This document shows, piece after piece, positions 1-6,802 of a stretch of 32,606 nt of DNA. The position numbers were made by a program, and so were the translations under genes. Every line of letters starts with the position of its first letter. Position 1 is the stretch's first letter. Source of the stretch: a virus. The DNA is taken from positions 1-32,606 of the IMG/VR virus record IMGVR_UViG_3300020192_000048; one strand, written 5' to 3'. The notes beneath the pieces were generated by a model. That model was not told the origin of the DNA. It ran no database searches and was given only the letters and a program-made list of their open reading frames with translations.

Positions 1-2
1 CT

Positions 3-392
3 AATGGACTTGTAAAAGAATTGCTAGCACCCGATCTTAAAATACGTACTGGTAATGAACAGAAATCAGTAGGCTACGACCACGATCTATTAAACGATGA
101 TTTTAAAATTCATGTCAAAAGCTGTAGAGATTCATCATTTCCAGAGTCATGGCTGTTTGATAAGCACGATCCGGTGACTCATTCCAGGACCTTTGATGAT
201 TCTGAATTTGTAGTCTTTATGGTCCAATCTAAAGCATCATTCGCTATTAGAGCAATACTACCAGCAAGATTCTTAATCGAAGAGTCACTCTACGGACCGT
301 GCTTAAAACCAGAATTCGCTAAAACCAAAAGATGCGTCTATTACAGCTGGATCCAGGATCGATTAGCAACAAAAACACAGGAGTCAAAATGA
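3..392 (+). CDS. Possible PD-(D/E)XK-like nuclease, 5' end outside window
   Basis: The reading frame is open from the left edge of the window, so the N-terminus is missing; a TTG at 21 is in frame but probably internal. The visible part has the pattern YDHDLL followed about ten residues later by KIHVKSC. This resembles the D...(D/E)xK core of restriction-endonuclease-fold nucleases, with His in place of the usual Glu/Asp. A hydrophobic strand (FVVFMVQ) and a C-terminal helix follow. It ends in an ATGA overlap with the next gene, which implies translational coupling. The nuclease call rests on this weak motif only; the coding call is firm because of the overlap and composition. Confidence 0.45.
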   Translation, partial: NGLVKELLAPDLKIRTGNEQKSVGYDHDLLNDDFKIHVKSCRDSSFPESWLFDKHDPVTHSRTFDDSEFVVFMVQSKASFAIRAILPARFLIEESLYGPCLKPEFAKTKRCVYYSWIQDRLATKTQESK

Positions 393-874
393 GCGAAACT
401 AAATTTCCGGAAGAGCTAAAAGCGATTGAATGGTTTTTTGAGAATAACGAAAGCCACACCATGAGCAGCAATTTTATGAGCATGACGGAGCGTTTGATGA
501 GAGGTAATTCGAATATTAGCCAAACTGATCGCATGGGCTCGTATGACCAAAGTGCTGCCGTTTCAATGTTAAAAAAAACCGGGAAACTTCGGGCTGTTAG
601 AAAAGCGTTAATTGCTCTTCCAAGAAATGAACTTGAGATAATTCTGATCTACAATAGCGATGAAATGAATGCGGTTAGAAAAAATGGTGAACGGTTAAAG
701 CTTCAAAAAGATCACCCTAGATTAGTTCAACTTTTTTATAAGTACGAAAAATATCTAGCAAACCCTCTTTCGATTTTGGACGAAACTCTGAAACTTCGCG
801 GTGAAACTAAGAATGCTAATGAACTGCTAGAACAGGCGCTTTATCATTATTCGCAAAATCGAAAGGCAATGTGA
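389..874 (+). CDS. Hypothetical phage protein, 161 aa
   Basis: The start is taken as ATG 389, which overlaps the upstream stop (ATGA) and is preceded by AGGAG at a good distance. An in-frame upstream TTG at 332 lies inside the previous gene and has no ribosome site. The protein is charged and mostly helical, with a central stretch (about residues 50-110) of alternating basic and hydrophobic residues. No signal peptide, membrane segment or catalytic motif is seen. It sits between a possible nuclease and a small basic protein in a tightly overlapping run, so an early or middle accessory role is likely. I do not recognise the family. Confidence 0.6.
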   Translation: MSETKFPEELKAIEWFFENNESHTMSSNFMSMTERLMRGNSNISQTDRMGSYDQSAAVSMLKKTGKLRAVRKALIALPRNELEIILIYNSDEMNAVRKNGERLKLQKDHPRLVQLFYKYEKYLANPLSILDETLKLRGETKNANELLEQALYHYSQNRKAM

Positions 875-1131
875 AGCCAGAGCTATCAATTACAGAATAT
901 AAAGAACTCACCAAATCAACTGCTAAAGCCAAAGTGATCCGAAGGCAAATGATTGAATTAACCAAGATTCACCAAGGGCTAACAAGGTTCAAAACAGCCG
1001 GGAAAATGTATATCAACACTAGCGTTTTACTAGCAGCTTTTCCTATACTTGCTCCCAAAATGCAGCTTCATTCGCGAGAGTATTTGGAGCTGAATCAGAG
1101 AGTATTACGGCTAGAAGATGAAGTGTTATGA
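871..1131 (+). CDS. Small basic protein, possibly DNA-binding, 86 aa
   Basis: The start is GTG 871, which overlaps the upstream TGA (GTGA); the 3' end overlaps the next ATG (ATGA). It is Lys/Arg-rich and helical in the N-terminal half. A segment RFKTAGKMYINTSVLLAAF (about residues 39-57) looks like the recognition helix and wing of excisionase-like winged helices, which often read 'G..yIn...L'. The C-terminal 20 residues could form a short coiled coil. The DNA-binding idea is inference from shape only. Confidence 0.5.
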   Translation: MKPELSITEYKELTKSTAKAKVIRRQMIELTKIHQGLTRFKTAGKMYINTSVLLAAFPILAPKMQLHSREYLELNQRVLRLEDEVL

Positions 1132-1358
1132 AGGGTGCTCATAAATGGGGTAAATCACAATACACGACTATCGTTCAGTGTAGCCATTGCGGACTCTGCC
1201 GTTATCGCCTCAATAAAGCGATGAAAGACCAAATAGGTAAGAAGTTCCTATATTCGTACACATTTAGGACCCGTAATATTCAAGGTTCAGATTGGAAGCG
1301 CGAGTTTATCGATTGTCTAACTACCGAAGAACGACTTATTAAAGAGGTCATATGCTGA
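1128..1358 (+). CDS. Small Cys protein, paralog 1 of 4
   Basis: 76 aa, starting at ATG 1128 in an ATGA overlap. It carries HKW near the N-terminus, a CSHCG cluster at about residues 19-23, and a C-terminal signature DCLTTEERLIKEVIC. The same plan (H-x-W, C-x-CG or similar, then a Cys followed by an acidic L-S/T-x-x-E/D-K/R helix) recurs in the three related genes at 1352, 1573 and 2356. The Cys/His pattern suggests one small metal site. This is the most divergent member in its middle part. The function is unknown; the position just before the endolysin places it in a lysis or accessory cassette. Confidence 0.6.
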   Translation: MKGAHKWGKSQYTTIVQCSHCGLCRYRLNKAMKDQIGKKFLYSYTFRTRNIQGSDWKREFIDCLTTEERLIKEVIC

Positions 1359-1579
1359 ATCAACACAAGTGGTTCGAGCCCTTAATTTGGCGAGCAGGAT
1401 GTCATAGCAAGATCGGCTATACCACCTGTATTTGCGGAGCGATTCTTGAAACTCGCGGCAGAAGGCTAGCTTATCTAGCATGTATAAAATCACATGCTTA
1501 TTGGTTCGATCACATAAATCAGATACCAGATTGCCCACTTAGCGATGATGATAAGTTGATTAAGGAAATCATATGTTGA
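1352..1579 (+). CDS. Small Cys protein, paralog 2 of 4
   Basis: 75 aa. ATG 1352 overlaps the stop of the previous paralog by 7 nt (ATGCTGA). Motifs are HKWFEP at residues 5-10, TCICGA at about 25-30, then FDHINQIPDCPLSDDDK near the C-terminus. The first 30 nt are almost identical to the start of the next gene at 1573, and the same start/stop overlap arrangement is repeated there, so the pair arose by recent tandem duplication. Likely metal ligands are His5, the two Cys of CxC and the C-terminal Cys. No known family is recognised. Confidence 0.65.
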   Translation: MLNQHKWFEPLIWRAGCHSKIGYTTCICGAILETRGRRLAYLACIKSHAYWFDHINQIPDCPLSDDDKLIKEIIC

Positions 1580-1779
1580 ATCAACACAACTGGTTCGAGC
1601 CATTTTTGAGCGAAGCCACTAAAGTTTGCATTTGTGGCGCTATGCTCGGTAAATTTTATGACGACATCTTATATAAGGCAAATGAAAAAGAATGTGTTAT
1701 TTTTTATAATCACATAAACAAAATTCCCAGCTGCCCACTTAGCGATGACGAGAAAAAAATAAAAATAATAATTGAATAA
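1573..1779 (+). CDS. Small Cys protein, paralog 3 of 4
   Basis: 68 aa, with the start overlapping the previous stop by 7 nt (ATGTTGA). It is closest to the 1352 gene: HNWFEP, VCICGAM, then YNHINKIPSCPLSDDEKK. It is a little shorter in the middle. Conservation is strongest in the C-terminal IPxCPLSDDEK segment, which suggests that this acidic helix is the functional surface. It is followed 8 nt downstream by the endolysin gene. Confidence 0.65.
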   Translation: MLNQHNWFEPFLSEATKVCICGAMLGKFYDDILYKANEKECVIFYNHINKIPSCPLSDDEKKIKIIIE

Positions 1780-1787
1780 AGGAAAAC

Positions 1788-2288
1788 ATGAATTATAAAT
1801 GGTCCAAAACAAGCATCAACAAACTCGCGCTAGTAAATCGTCAATTAGTAATGGTTGTGAATCTAGCTCTATCAAGATCACCATTTGATTTAACGATTGT
1901 CGAAGGCTTAAGAACAAAAGAATTGCAGCTTCACTACTTTACTACTAAAAAATCAAAAACATTAAATAGCCGTCATTTAGCAGACCCTGTAACGAGTCTT
2001 TCAAACGCTATCGATATTGGTGTTTTTGAAAGTGGCAAAATCAATTGGAAGAATATTTCTAACTACAAGCGATTAGCTGTTTTGATGTTTGAAGCGGCTG
2101 ATGAATTAAATGTTTTGATTCGGTGGGGAGGGGACTGGAACGCTGATGGATCGATAAACGATGAGACATTCTTAGATCTTGTGCATTACGAAATACCAGC
2201 TGCAAACCATAAGCAAGCGGCGTTAAGAGGAGTGGATCGAAGGACTGGACTGAGAGCCAGCTTTGAACCTAACAATTTCATCATTTAA
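1788..2288 (+). CDS. M15-family peptidase, predicted endolysin
   Basis: 166 aa, start ATG 1788 behind AAAGGA. The zinc-site motifs of VanY/M15-type L-Ala-D-Glu or D-Ala-D-Ala peptidases are present: SRH at 61-63, SNAIDIG at 72-78 (ligand Asp76) and FLDLVHYEI with His133. The WGGDW segment at 113-117 is also typical of the phage M15 group. The protein is a single catalytic domain with no signal peptide or added wall-binding domain, so it probably needs a holin to reach peptidoglycan. A holin-like gene lies far downstream at 28820, so lysis genes are split across the late region. Fold assignment is confident; the exact bond cleaved is not. Confidence 0.85.
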   Translation: MNYKWSKTSINKLALVNRQLVMVVNLALSRSPFDLTIVEGLRTKELQLHYFTTKKSKTLNSRHLADPVTSLSNAIDIGVFESGKINWKNISNYKRLAVLMFEAADELNVLIRWGGDWNADGSINDETFLDLVHYEIPAANHKQAALRGVDRRTGLRASFEPNNFII

Positions 2289-2355
2289 ATATCGAGTGTG
2301 AGGTTTTTGGGCGATAGAGACGTATGGTTAGTAAATTTAAAATAAGGAGAGATAG

Positions 2356-2616
2356 ATGACAGAATCCGAATCAGAATACATACACGAACACACGTGGAAA
2401 ATCGATGTAAATTACAATAATAATAATAAATATAATCAAGTGGAAAGTGACGTATACAAATGTGCCTGCAACTCAAATTTATATTTCGAAAATAATAAGA
2501 TCTATTACGAGAGCACTGATTATCCCGGTCAAACTTTATTTTTAGATCGCGTTGAACAGATACCAAAATGCCGATTAAACGAAAACGAAAAAATTGTTTT
2601 TAAAATTTTAGATTAA
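2356..2616 (+). CDS. Small Cys protein, paralog 4 of 4 (divergent)
   Basis: 86 aa, start ATG 2356 behind AAGGAGAGATAG. It keeps the plan of the three proteins at 1128-1779: HTW at about residues 12-14, CACN at about 36-39, then VEQIPKCRLNENEK near the C-terminus. It differs by an Asn-rich insert (residues 22-30, from AAT/AAC repeats at about 2413-2430) that looks like slippage. It is separated from the other copies by the endolysin gene, so the duplication is older or was rearranged. Confidence 0.6.
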   Translation: MTESESEYIHEHTWKIDVNYNNNNKYNQVESDVYKCACNSNLYFENNKIYYESTDYPGQTLFLDRVEQIPKCRLNENEKIVFKILD

Positions 2617-2627
2617 AGGAGAGAATT

Positions 2628-3332
2628 ATGAGAGTTAGTAAAGCATTAGAAAAGCAATTGAAAAAATATCGGCTTAGTGATTGTAAAAAATATTGGGTAC
2701 TTGATATCGAGAAGGAAAACGGTGAAAAATTTCATGTAAAACTGCTAGAGCATCATTTAGCGATCTGTCAGAATTATTGCTGGTGTCTTCAGAATCATAA
2801 TTACGCCGTTACCAATATTCCATTAATTGACCAAACTAATGGATTTAAAACTTGGAAAACTTTACTAATGCACAACCTCATCGCTAACCCTCAATCTGGC
2901 AAGGAAACCGATCATGTCAATCACAATAAGATCGATAATAGATATGACCCGAATGATAAAAATATATCGAACCTTCAAAACAAATTTCACTGGCAAAATC
3001 AACAAAACAGATTGAATGACAAAGGATCCTCATCAAAATTCGTGGGCGTTAGTAAATTTAAACGCGATAATAAGTGGCAAGCATCAATCACATTAAAGAA
3101 ACACATTTTTCTAGGTTATTACGATCTTGAAGAGGATGCTGCACTCGCTTTCAACTATGCCGCAATACTCTCAAACGAACTGACCGAACACCTACATGAG
3201 GATAAGCGCAACATGTTCATTTTAAATGGAGCAAATGTTGAACTAAACACTGCTATGCGCTTCGGCATGGTAAAGAATCTTCCGCAAGAAAAGCTCGATA
3301 TTATTAAAAATAAGGTTTCAGCTAATTTATAA
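2628..3332 (+). CDS. HNH homing-type endonuclease with AP2 domain
   Basis: 234 aa, start ATG 2628 behind AAAGGAGAG. It follows the usual plan of free-standing phage AP2-HNH endonucleases: an N-terminal beta-rich region, MHNLI at 81-85, TDHVNHNKIDNR at 94-105 as the HNH core, NLQ at 115-117, then an AP2/ERF-like DNA-binding domain at about 136-180 (SSKFVGVSKF, HIFLGYYDLEEDAALAFNYA). An insert lengthens the loop between DNR and NLQ. Genes of this type are selfish elements that nick or cut intron-less alleles, and their insertion often disrupts synteny. The long non-coding region starts immediately after it. A second member lies at 29139 on the other strand. Confidence 0.85.
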   Translation: MRVSKALEKQLKKYRLSDCKKYWVLDIEKENGEKFHVKLLEHHLAICQNYCWCLQNHNYAVTNIPLIDQTNGFKTWKTLLMHNLIANPQSGKETDHVNHNKIDNRYDPNDKNISNLQNKFHWQNQQNRLNDKGSSSKFVGVSKFKRDNKWQASITLKKHIFLGYYDLEEDAALAFNYAAILSNELTEHLHEDKRNMFILNGANVELNTAMRFGMVKNLPQEKLDIIKNKVSANL

Positions 3333-3593
3333 AATATCCAAAACCTTCCATTTTTAGCTACTAAAACACTATAGTATAAGGGCAGAATAAAAGTAAGTTC
3401 GAGACAAGATTCCAAAAGTTCAATTCAACAGACCCGCAAAAGTCCTTATATTTTTTCCCGAATGCTGAAAGAAATAAAAATCAAGAAAGCAATTGGGTCA
3501 AATCTAATACCAGAAATGACATGTAGTAATACATCCTAGCTTTAACCAGCTTATAGACAATCACTCTGTATCAGACGAACATCAGCCAGCATC

Positions 3594-3717
3594 AGAGAAG
3601 CCAGCTAGAGAAGCCAGCCCTAGAGAAGCTAGAGAAGCCAGCCATAGAGAAGCCGAGCACCTAGATAAGCTGAGAGAGAGAGAGAGCCAGCCCTAGAGAA
3701 GCACCTAGAGAGAGCCA
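3594..3717 (+). repeat. Degenerate AGAGAAGCCAGCCCT repeat array
   Basis: AGAGAAGCCAGC-type units recur at least six times with irregular spacing, ending in a (GA)n run and a final AGAGAAGCACC. No reading frame with a start spans it, although frames stay open for 30-60 codons because of the repeat composition. The GAAGCCA word also occurs three times in the first codons of the large terminase gene (5209-5244). Confidence 0.7.
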
Positions 3718-3718
3718 C

Positions 3719-3841
3719 TCTGAGAACCAGCCTTCGAATGACTCATCTGAGAATCAGCCTTCGAATACATCTGATAACCAGCCTTCGAATACGTCTGAGA
3801 ATCAGCTTTTAAGACAGTTGATAACCAGCCTTCGAATACAT
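3719..3841 (+). repeat. Five-unit tandem repeat, 24-bp period
   Basis: Units start at 3719 (27 bp variant), 3746, 3770, 3794 and 3818, each of the form TCTGAGAATCAGCCTTCGAA plus four bases. Alternating AGAATC and ATAACC versions suggest a 48-bp higher-order unit. The core TGAGAATCAGCC (3748-3759) is the exact reverse complement of GGCTGATTCTCA at 4536-4547 inside the small terminase gene, where a second 24-bp array begins. The period is a multiple of three and one frame is open, so decay from a coding repeat is an alternative. Confidence 0.75.
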
Positions 3842-4348
3842 CTAACCACATCAACCTAAGCATTGATTTACGATATCAAATGCTTTAATGTTAATAATAA
3901 CTTTTATCATATAAACACCGCGTAGAAAGCAAATTCCAATTTTACTGTAATTTGCCTCTAATCCTGGAATTTAAAAACTCAATTCCACGCACACTACACG
4001 CAAAAATTGCATAGTAACCTCAAATTTTTTTTTACAGTCTGATATTCAAATATACGCTGATACTGTAATCGCTCGTTCCGCTCCGCTTCACTCCCTCTTT
4101 AAAGGCTGATTACAATTTTCCGATATCAGTGGAAATTGGGCATCGAATCGGTATCGAATCTCCCGGGGTTTGTTTGATTGCAAAAAGGTGAATGATTATA
4201 AGCCGTTAGATGTATGGTCAAAAAGGGATCCGGGATCAGATACAGTGGCAGCAGATATTGATAGTGTCACTGTAATATCAAGTTAGGAATTTAAATGAGA
4301 GTGGAATAGAGTGGGAATGGAACGGTTATGATGAGAGCGGAATTAGGG

Positions 4349-4365
4349 TTGGCACGGTTCTTGAT
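4349..4365 (+). promoter_or_regulatory. Possible sigma54 (-24/-12) promoter
   Basis: TTGGCACG-N4-TTGAT matches the sigma54 consensus YTGGCACG-N4-TTGCW except for A instead of C in the -12 element. It points at the small terminase gene 130 bp downstream and is the best promoter-like motif I see in the gap. Sigma54 promoters need an activator bound upstream; the ACTGTAAT words at 3944, 4062 and 4269 are candidate sites. The departure at the conserved -12 GC weakens the call. Confidence 0.4.
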
Positions 4366-4497
4366 CAATAAAATGGGCGTCCAATTCACGCGCTCCGCTT
4401 TCTGACGAGACACCCTTTTCAGAACTTATTCACCCCTTTCGAACCCTCAAGTCTTACCCGCTCACAAGCCCACATTCGCCGCCTAAGCCACTCCAAT

Positions 4498-5193
4498 ATG
4501 ACTACCCACACAACCCCGCCCGATCAGCTCCAAGAGGCTGATTCTCAATCCTCACAAGAAGCTGATTCTCAATCGTCTTTAACAGCTGATTCTCAATCAT
4601 ATCAAAAAGCTAACATTGCAAACGATTGGGCTAACAGCAAAAAGTACCCTGATCAGAAGCTAACAGAAGGTCAAATCCTACAAGTAAGCCATTGGATCAC
4701 TGATAATATGAGTGTTAAGGAAGCATCTAATCAATGCCTAACATGTTTTGGAATTTCAATTTCGATGGTTTCTCTACGGAAAAAGCCAGCAATAAAAGAG
4801 GCTCTAAAACGCAAGAGGAGTTTGGATAGAATCGAAGCGAGCGAAAGTCTGCAAAGGGAATTAGGTCCTGTTATGCAAATCATAACAACTCGGATGAAGT
4901 CGAACGCTAAAGAGGCTCATGTTTTGGAGAGGAATCTTAGCAAATACGATATTGGATCTCGAGAGTACAGAGCGGCAACACAACGCATAAAAGACATTGA
5001 TAGTTGTTTACCAAAATATATCGGGGTTTTTAACACGGTTTATAACGCAATAAGCAAACCAGATGATGTGGTAGGACAGGAGGAATCTATCGAGGGAACA
5101 CTAGATGATTTCGCAAAAGATTTATTCAAAACAGCTAATAAATCTAAGGATAAAGTCTCGGACAAATCATCTGATGAAACCATAAAGCACTAA
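4498..5193 (+). CDS. Terminase small subunit (predicted)
   Basis: 231 aa, ATG 4498 with no clear Shine-Dalgarno. The N-terminal 40 residues are a disordered Ser/Gln-rich segment with three octapeptide repeats (EADSQSSQ, EADSQSSL, TADSQSYQ). A helix-turn-helix-like region follows (about residues 50-105: LTEGQILQVSHWI...VKEASNQCL...ISMVSLRKKPAIKEAL), which suits DNA recognition, then a helical oligomerisation part and an acidic/Lys-rich tail. The position directly before the large terminase supports the role: binding the packaging start site and handing DNA to the motor. The identification is by context plus the HTH; sequence alone would not prove it. Confidence 0.7.
   Translation: MTTHTTPPDQLQEADSQSSQEADSQSSLTADSQSYQKANIANDWANSKKYPDQKLTEGQILQVSHWITDNMSVKEASNQCLTCFGISISMVSLRKKPAIKEALKRKRSLDRIEASESLQRELGPVMQIITTRMKSNAKEAHVLERNLSKYDIGSREYRAATQRIKDIDSCLPKYIGVFNTVYNAISKPDDVVGQEESIEGTLDDFAKDLFKTANKSKDKVSDKSSDETIKH
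4534..4605 (+). repeat. Three 24-bp direct repeats within the small terminase gene
   Basis: Units at 4534-4557, 4558-4581 and 4582-4605 share GCTGATTCTCAATC. They encode the octapeptides of the N-terminal linker. The core is inverted relative to the non-coding array at 3719-3841. Small terminases often bind sequence inside or just upstream of their own gene, so these may be part of the packaging site. Confidence 0.75.
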
Positions 5194-5205
5194 CAAGGAT
5201 ATGAT

Positions 5206-6786
5206 ATCGAAGCCACAAGTGAAGCCACAAGTGAAGCCACAAATAAGACCATAAGTAATTCTCAATTTGATTGTCAATCTGACTTAGCACGGCTCTATCA
5301 GACGCGTGATCATTTCATCGCTTATTGTTTAGAATTAGAGGCTCAAGGCGATCATGAGCTATCTAAAAAGCTATTGTTAGGTGTTTCTAAGAATTGGAAT
5401 TTCTATTTTCAGCTCGCAAAACTACCTTACGAAAAGCAAGTTCAAGCCTTAAAACATATGCCTAAAGCGCATATGAGAGAGCTAGAAAAAGCATGGAAGT
5501 GGATAAGTCGACCGGAGCAAATCCCTCCCGACGATTTCAATATTTGGGTATTTCGAGGCGGTCGAGGAAGTGGGAAAACGTTCTCAGCTTCGAATTGGTT
5601 TGCTAACGAAGCTCTAATGATTCCTGGAGATTATGCGGTAGTCGGACAGGTAATGGACAACGTTAGAGGGACCATAATGTTTGGTCGTGAAAGCGGTTTG
5701 AAGCGTGCATTATTGGAAATGGATCCTAATTGCATCGAAACTGAGAGCACGAGAGAGTGCAATATTCACCTTAAAAACGGTTCAAAAATACTAGGTTTTG
5801 GAGCTGGCAAACCTGAGAGTCTCCGCGGTTACAATTGGTCCGGTATTTGGTTCGATGAGTTAGCGTTTTATAGCAACGCGGATTCGACATTTTTCGACAC
5901 CATGCCTTCGGTTCGGCAGGGCAGGGCGAGAGCATTAGTTACAACTTCACCGAGCAAGCAAAATAAGGCATTACTTCGCAAGATTGAATCAATGCCAGGC
6001 ACGGTAACAGCTACATCGATTAGCTATAAAAACTTATCAAATGTGCATCAAAACCAACTAGGAATTTGGAAAAGTTTCGAGGGCACTTCTCGATATAATG
6101 AGGAAGTGTTAGGTGAATTTGATAACTCTGACGGTGGCTTATTTAGAGCTGAAAACTTCCGACGATTAGCTCAAGTTGATTTCAACGCGACGGATTATCA
6201 CACCAATGCAAAACTAGAATTTAATCGAATAGTTGTAGCCATAGATCCTAACAATTCGAACACTAGCAATAGCGGTGAATCAGGAATCATAGTTGTAGGT
6301 AAGCGATGGTTCAAAAATGAGCTAACAGGAATCGATGAACCAACGGCACATATTTTAGCTGATTACTCTATGAGGGGTGACAGAAATGAGACGATTTTAA
6401 CGGCAATTCAAGCCTATAAAAATTGGGGTGCTGATGAGATCGTTATTGAGGTAAATTCGGGTGGCGACTGGCTCAAAGAAGCATTTCAAAAAACCGATTC
6501 GAGCGTAAACGTCAAAACGGTTTGCGCGAGCGCTAGGAAAGGGAAGGGCGCAAGAGCAGAACCGGTAGCGGTATGTTATCAGCAACGCAAAGTATATCAT
6601 CGAGGATATTTCGCAAAATTAGAGCAACAAATGCTAGATTTTGTCGATGCTCCGAGGATGGCAAAAGGACTATCGCCAGATCGTATGGATGCTCTGGTTT
6701 GGGGAGTTCAAACATTAATTTTAGACGGTCAAAGGACAGGATTTGCTAGAGGATTAACATCCCAGGACTTCCCCCTTTGGTACTGA
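5206..6786 (+). CDS. Terminase large subunit (ATC start)
   Basis: 526 aa if started at ATC 5206, six nt after AAGGA (5195-5199). The frame is closed by the small terminase TAA at 5191, and no ATG, GTG or TTG occurs in frame until TTG 5374, which would remove a well-formed helical N-terminus. ATPase motifs: Walker A GGRGSGKT at about 118-125 and Walker B GIWFDEL near 213-219. Nuclease-domain acidic residues appear in VVAIDPN, EIVIEVN and SPDRMDALVW. It pumps DNA into the prohead and cuts genome ends. The first codons contain three copies of a 12-bp repeat (5209-5244). An out-of-frame ATG at 5201 gives only 17 codons. Confidence 0.9.
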   Translation: MEATSEATSEATNKTISNSQFDCQSDLARLYQTRDHFIAYCLELEAQGDHELSKKLLLGVSKNWNFYFQLAKLPYEKQVQALKHMPKAHMRELEKAWKWISRPEQIPPDDFNIWVFRGGRGSGKTFSASNWFANEALMIPGDYAVVGQVMDNVRGTIMFGRESGLKRALLEMDPNCIETESTRECNIHLKNGSKILGFGAGKPESLRGYNWSGIWFDELAFYSNADSTFFDTMPSVRQGRARALVTTSPSKQNKALLRKIESMPGTVTATSISYKNLSNVHQNQLGIWKSFEGTSRYNEEVLGEFDNSDGGLFRAENFRRLAQVDFNATDYHTNAKLEFNRIVVAIDPNNSNTSNSGESGIIVVGKRWFKNELTGIDEPTAHILADYSMRGDRNETILTAIQAYKNWGADEIVIEVNSGGDWLKEAFQKTDSSVNVKTVCASARKGKGARAEPVAVCYQQRKVYHRGYFAKLEQQMLDFVDAPRMAKGLSPDRMDALVWGVQTLILDGQRTGFARGLTSQDFPLWY

Positions 6787-6802
6787 TAAAACGAGGAACA
6801 CA

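Larger units (their letters stand above)
3333..4497 (+). other. Long non-coding region before the packaging genes
   Basis: About 1.16 kb with no convincing gene. It contains two tandem repeat arrays (3594-3717 and 3719-3841), an inverted repeat AAATTCCA (3931-3938)/TGGAATTT (3965-3972), an inverted pair TGTAATC/GATTACA around 4064-4111, three ACTGTAAT words (3944, 4062, 4269) plus an inverted TTACAGT at 4032, and a sigma54-like motif at 4349. A 32-codon frame from GTG 4188 to TAG 4286 has a protein-like composition but only a weak AAAAAG before it, so it is not called. The content fits a late-operon control region combined with a packaging-initiation site. Confidence 0.6.

Noticed and set aside
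3719-3841. CRISPR array interpretation of the 24-bp repeats
   Set aside because: Units are directly adjacent with no unique spacers, and there are no cas genes.
3594-3870. Open frames through the repeat arrays that could encode Ser/Asn/Gln- or Glu/Lys-rich repeat peptides
   Set aside because: No start codon with a ribosome site, frames change between the two arrays, and openness is explained by the repeat composition.
4170-4286. A short frame (32-38 codons) with protein-like composition in the non-coding region, starting at TTG 4170 or GTG 4188
   Set aside because: Only a weak AAAAAG precedes it, there is no recognisable motif, and it overlaps the repeated ACTGTAAT words that look regulatory.
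5201-5254. 17-codon ORF with ATG after AAGGA, upstream of the large terminase
   Set aside because: Low-complexity repeat peptide (KPQV repeats) in a different frame; the terminase frame is open from the same point. Kept only as a possible leader.
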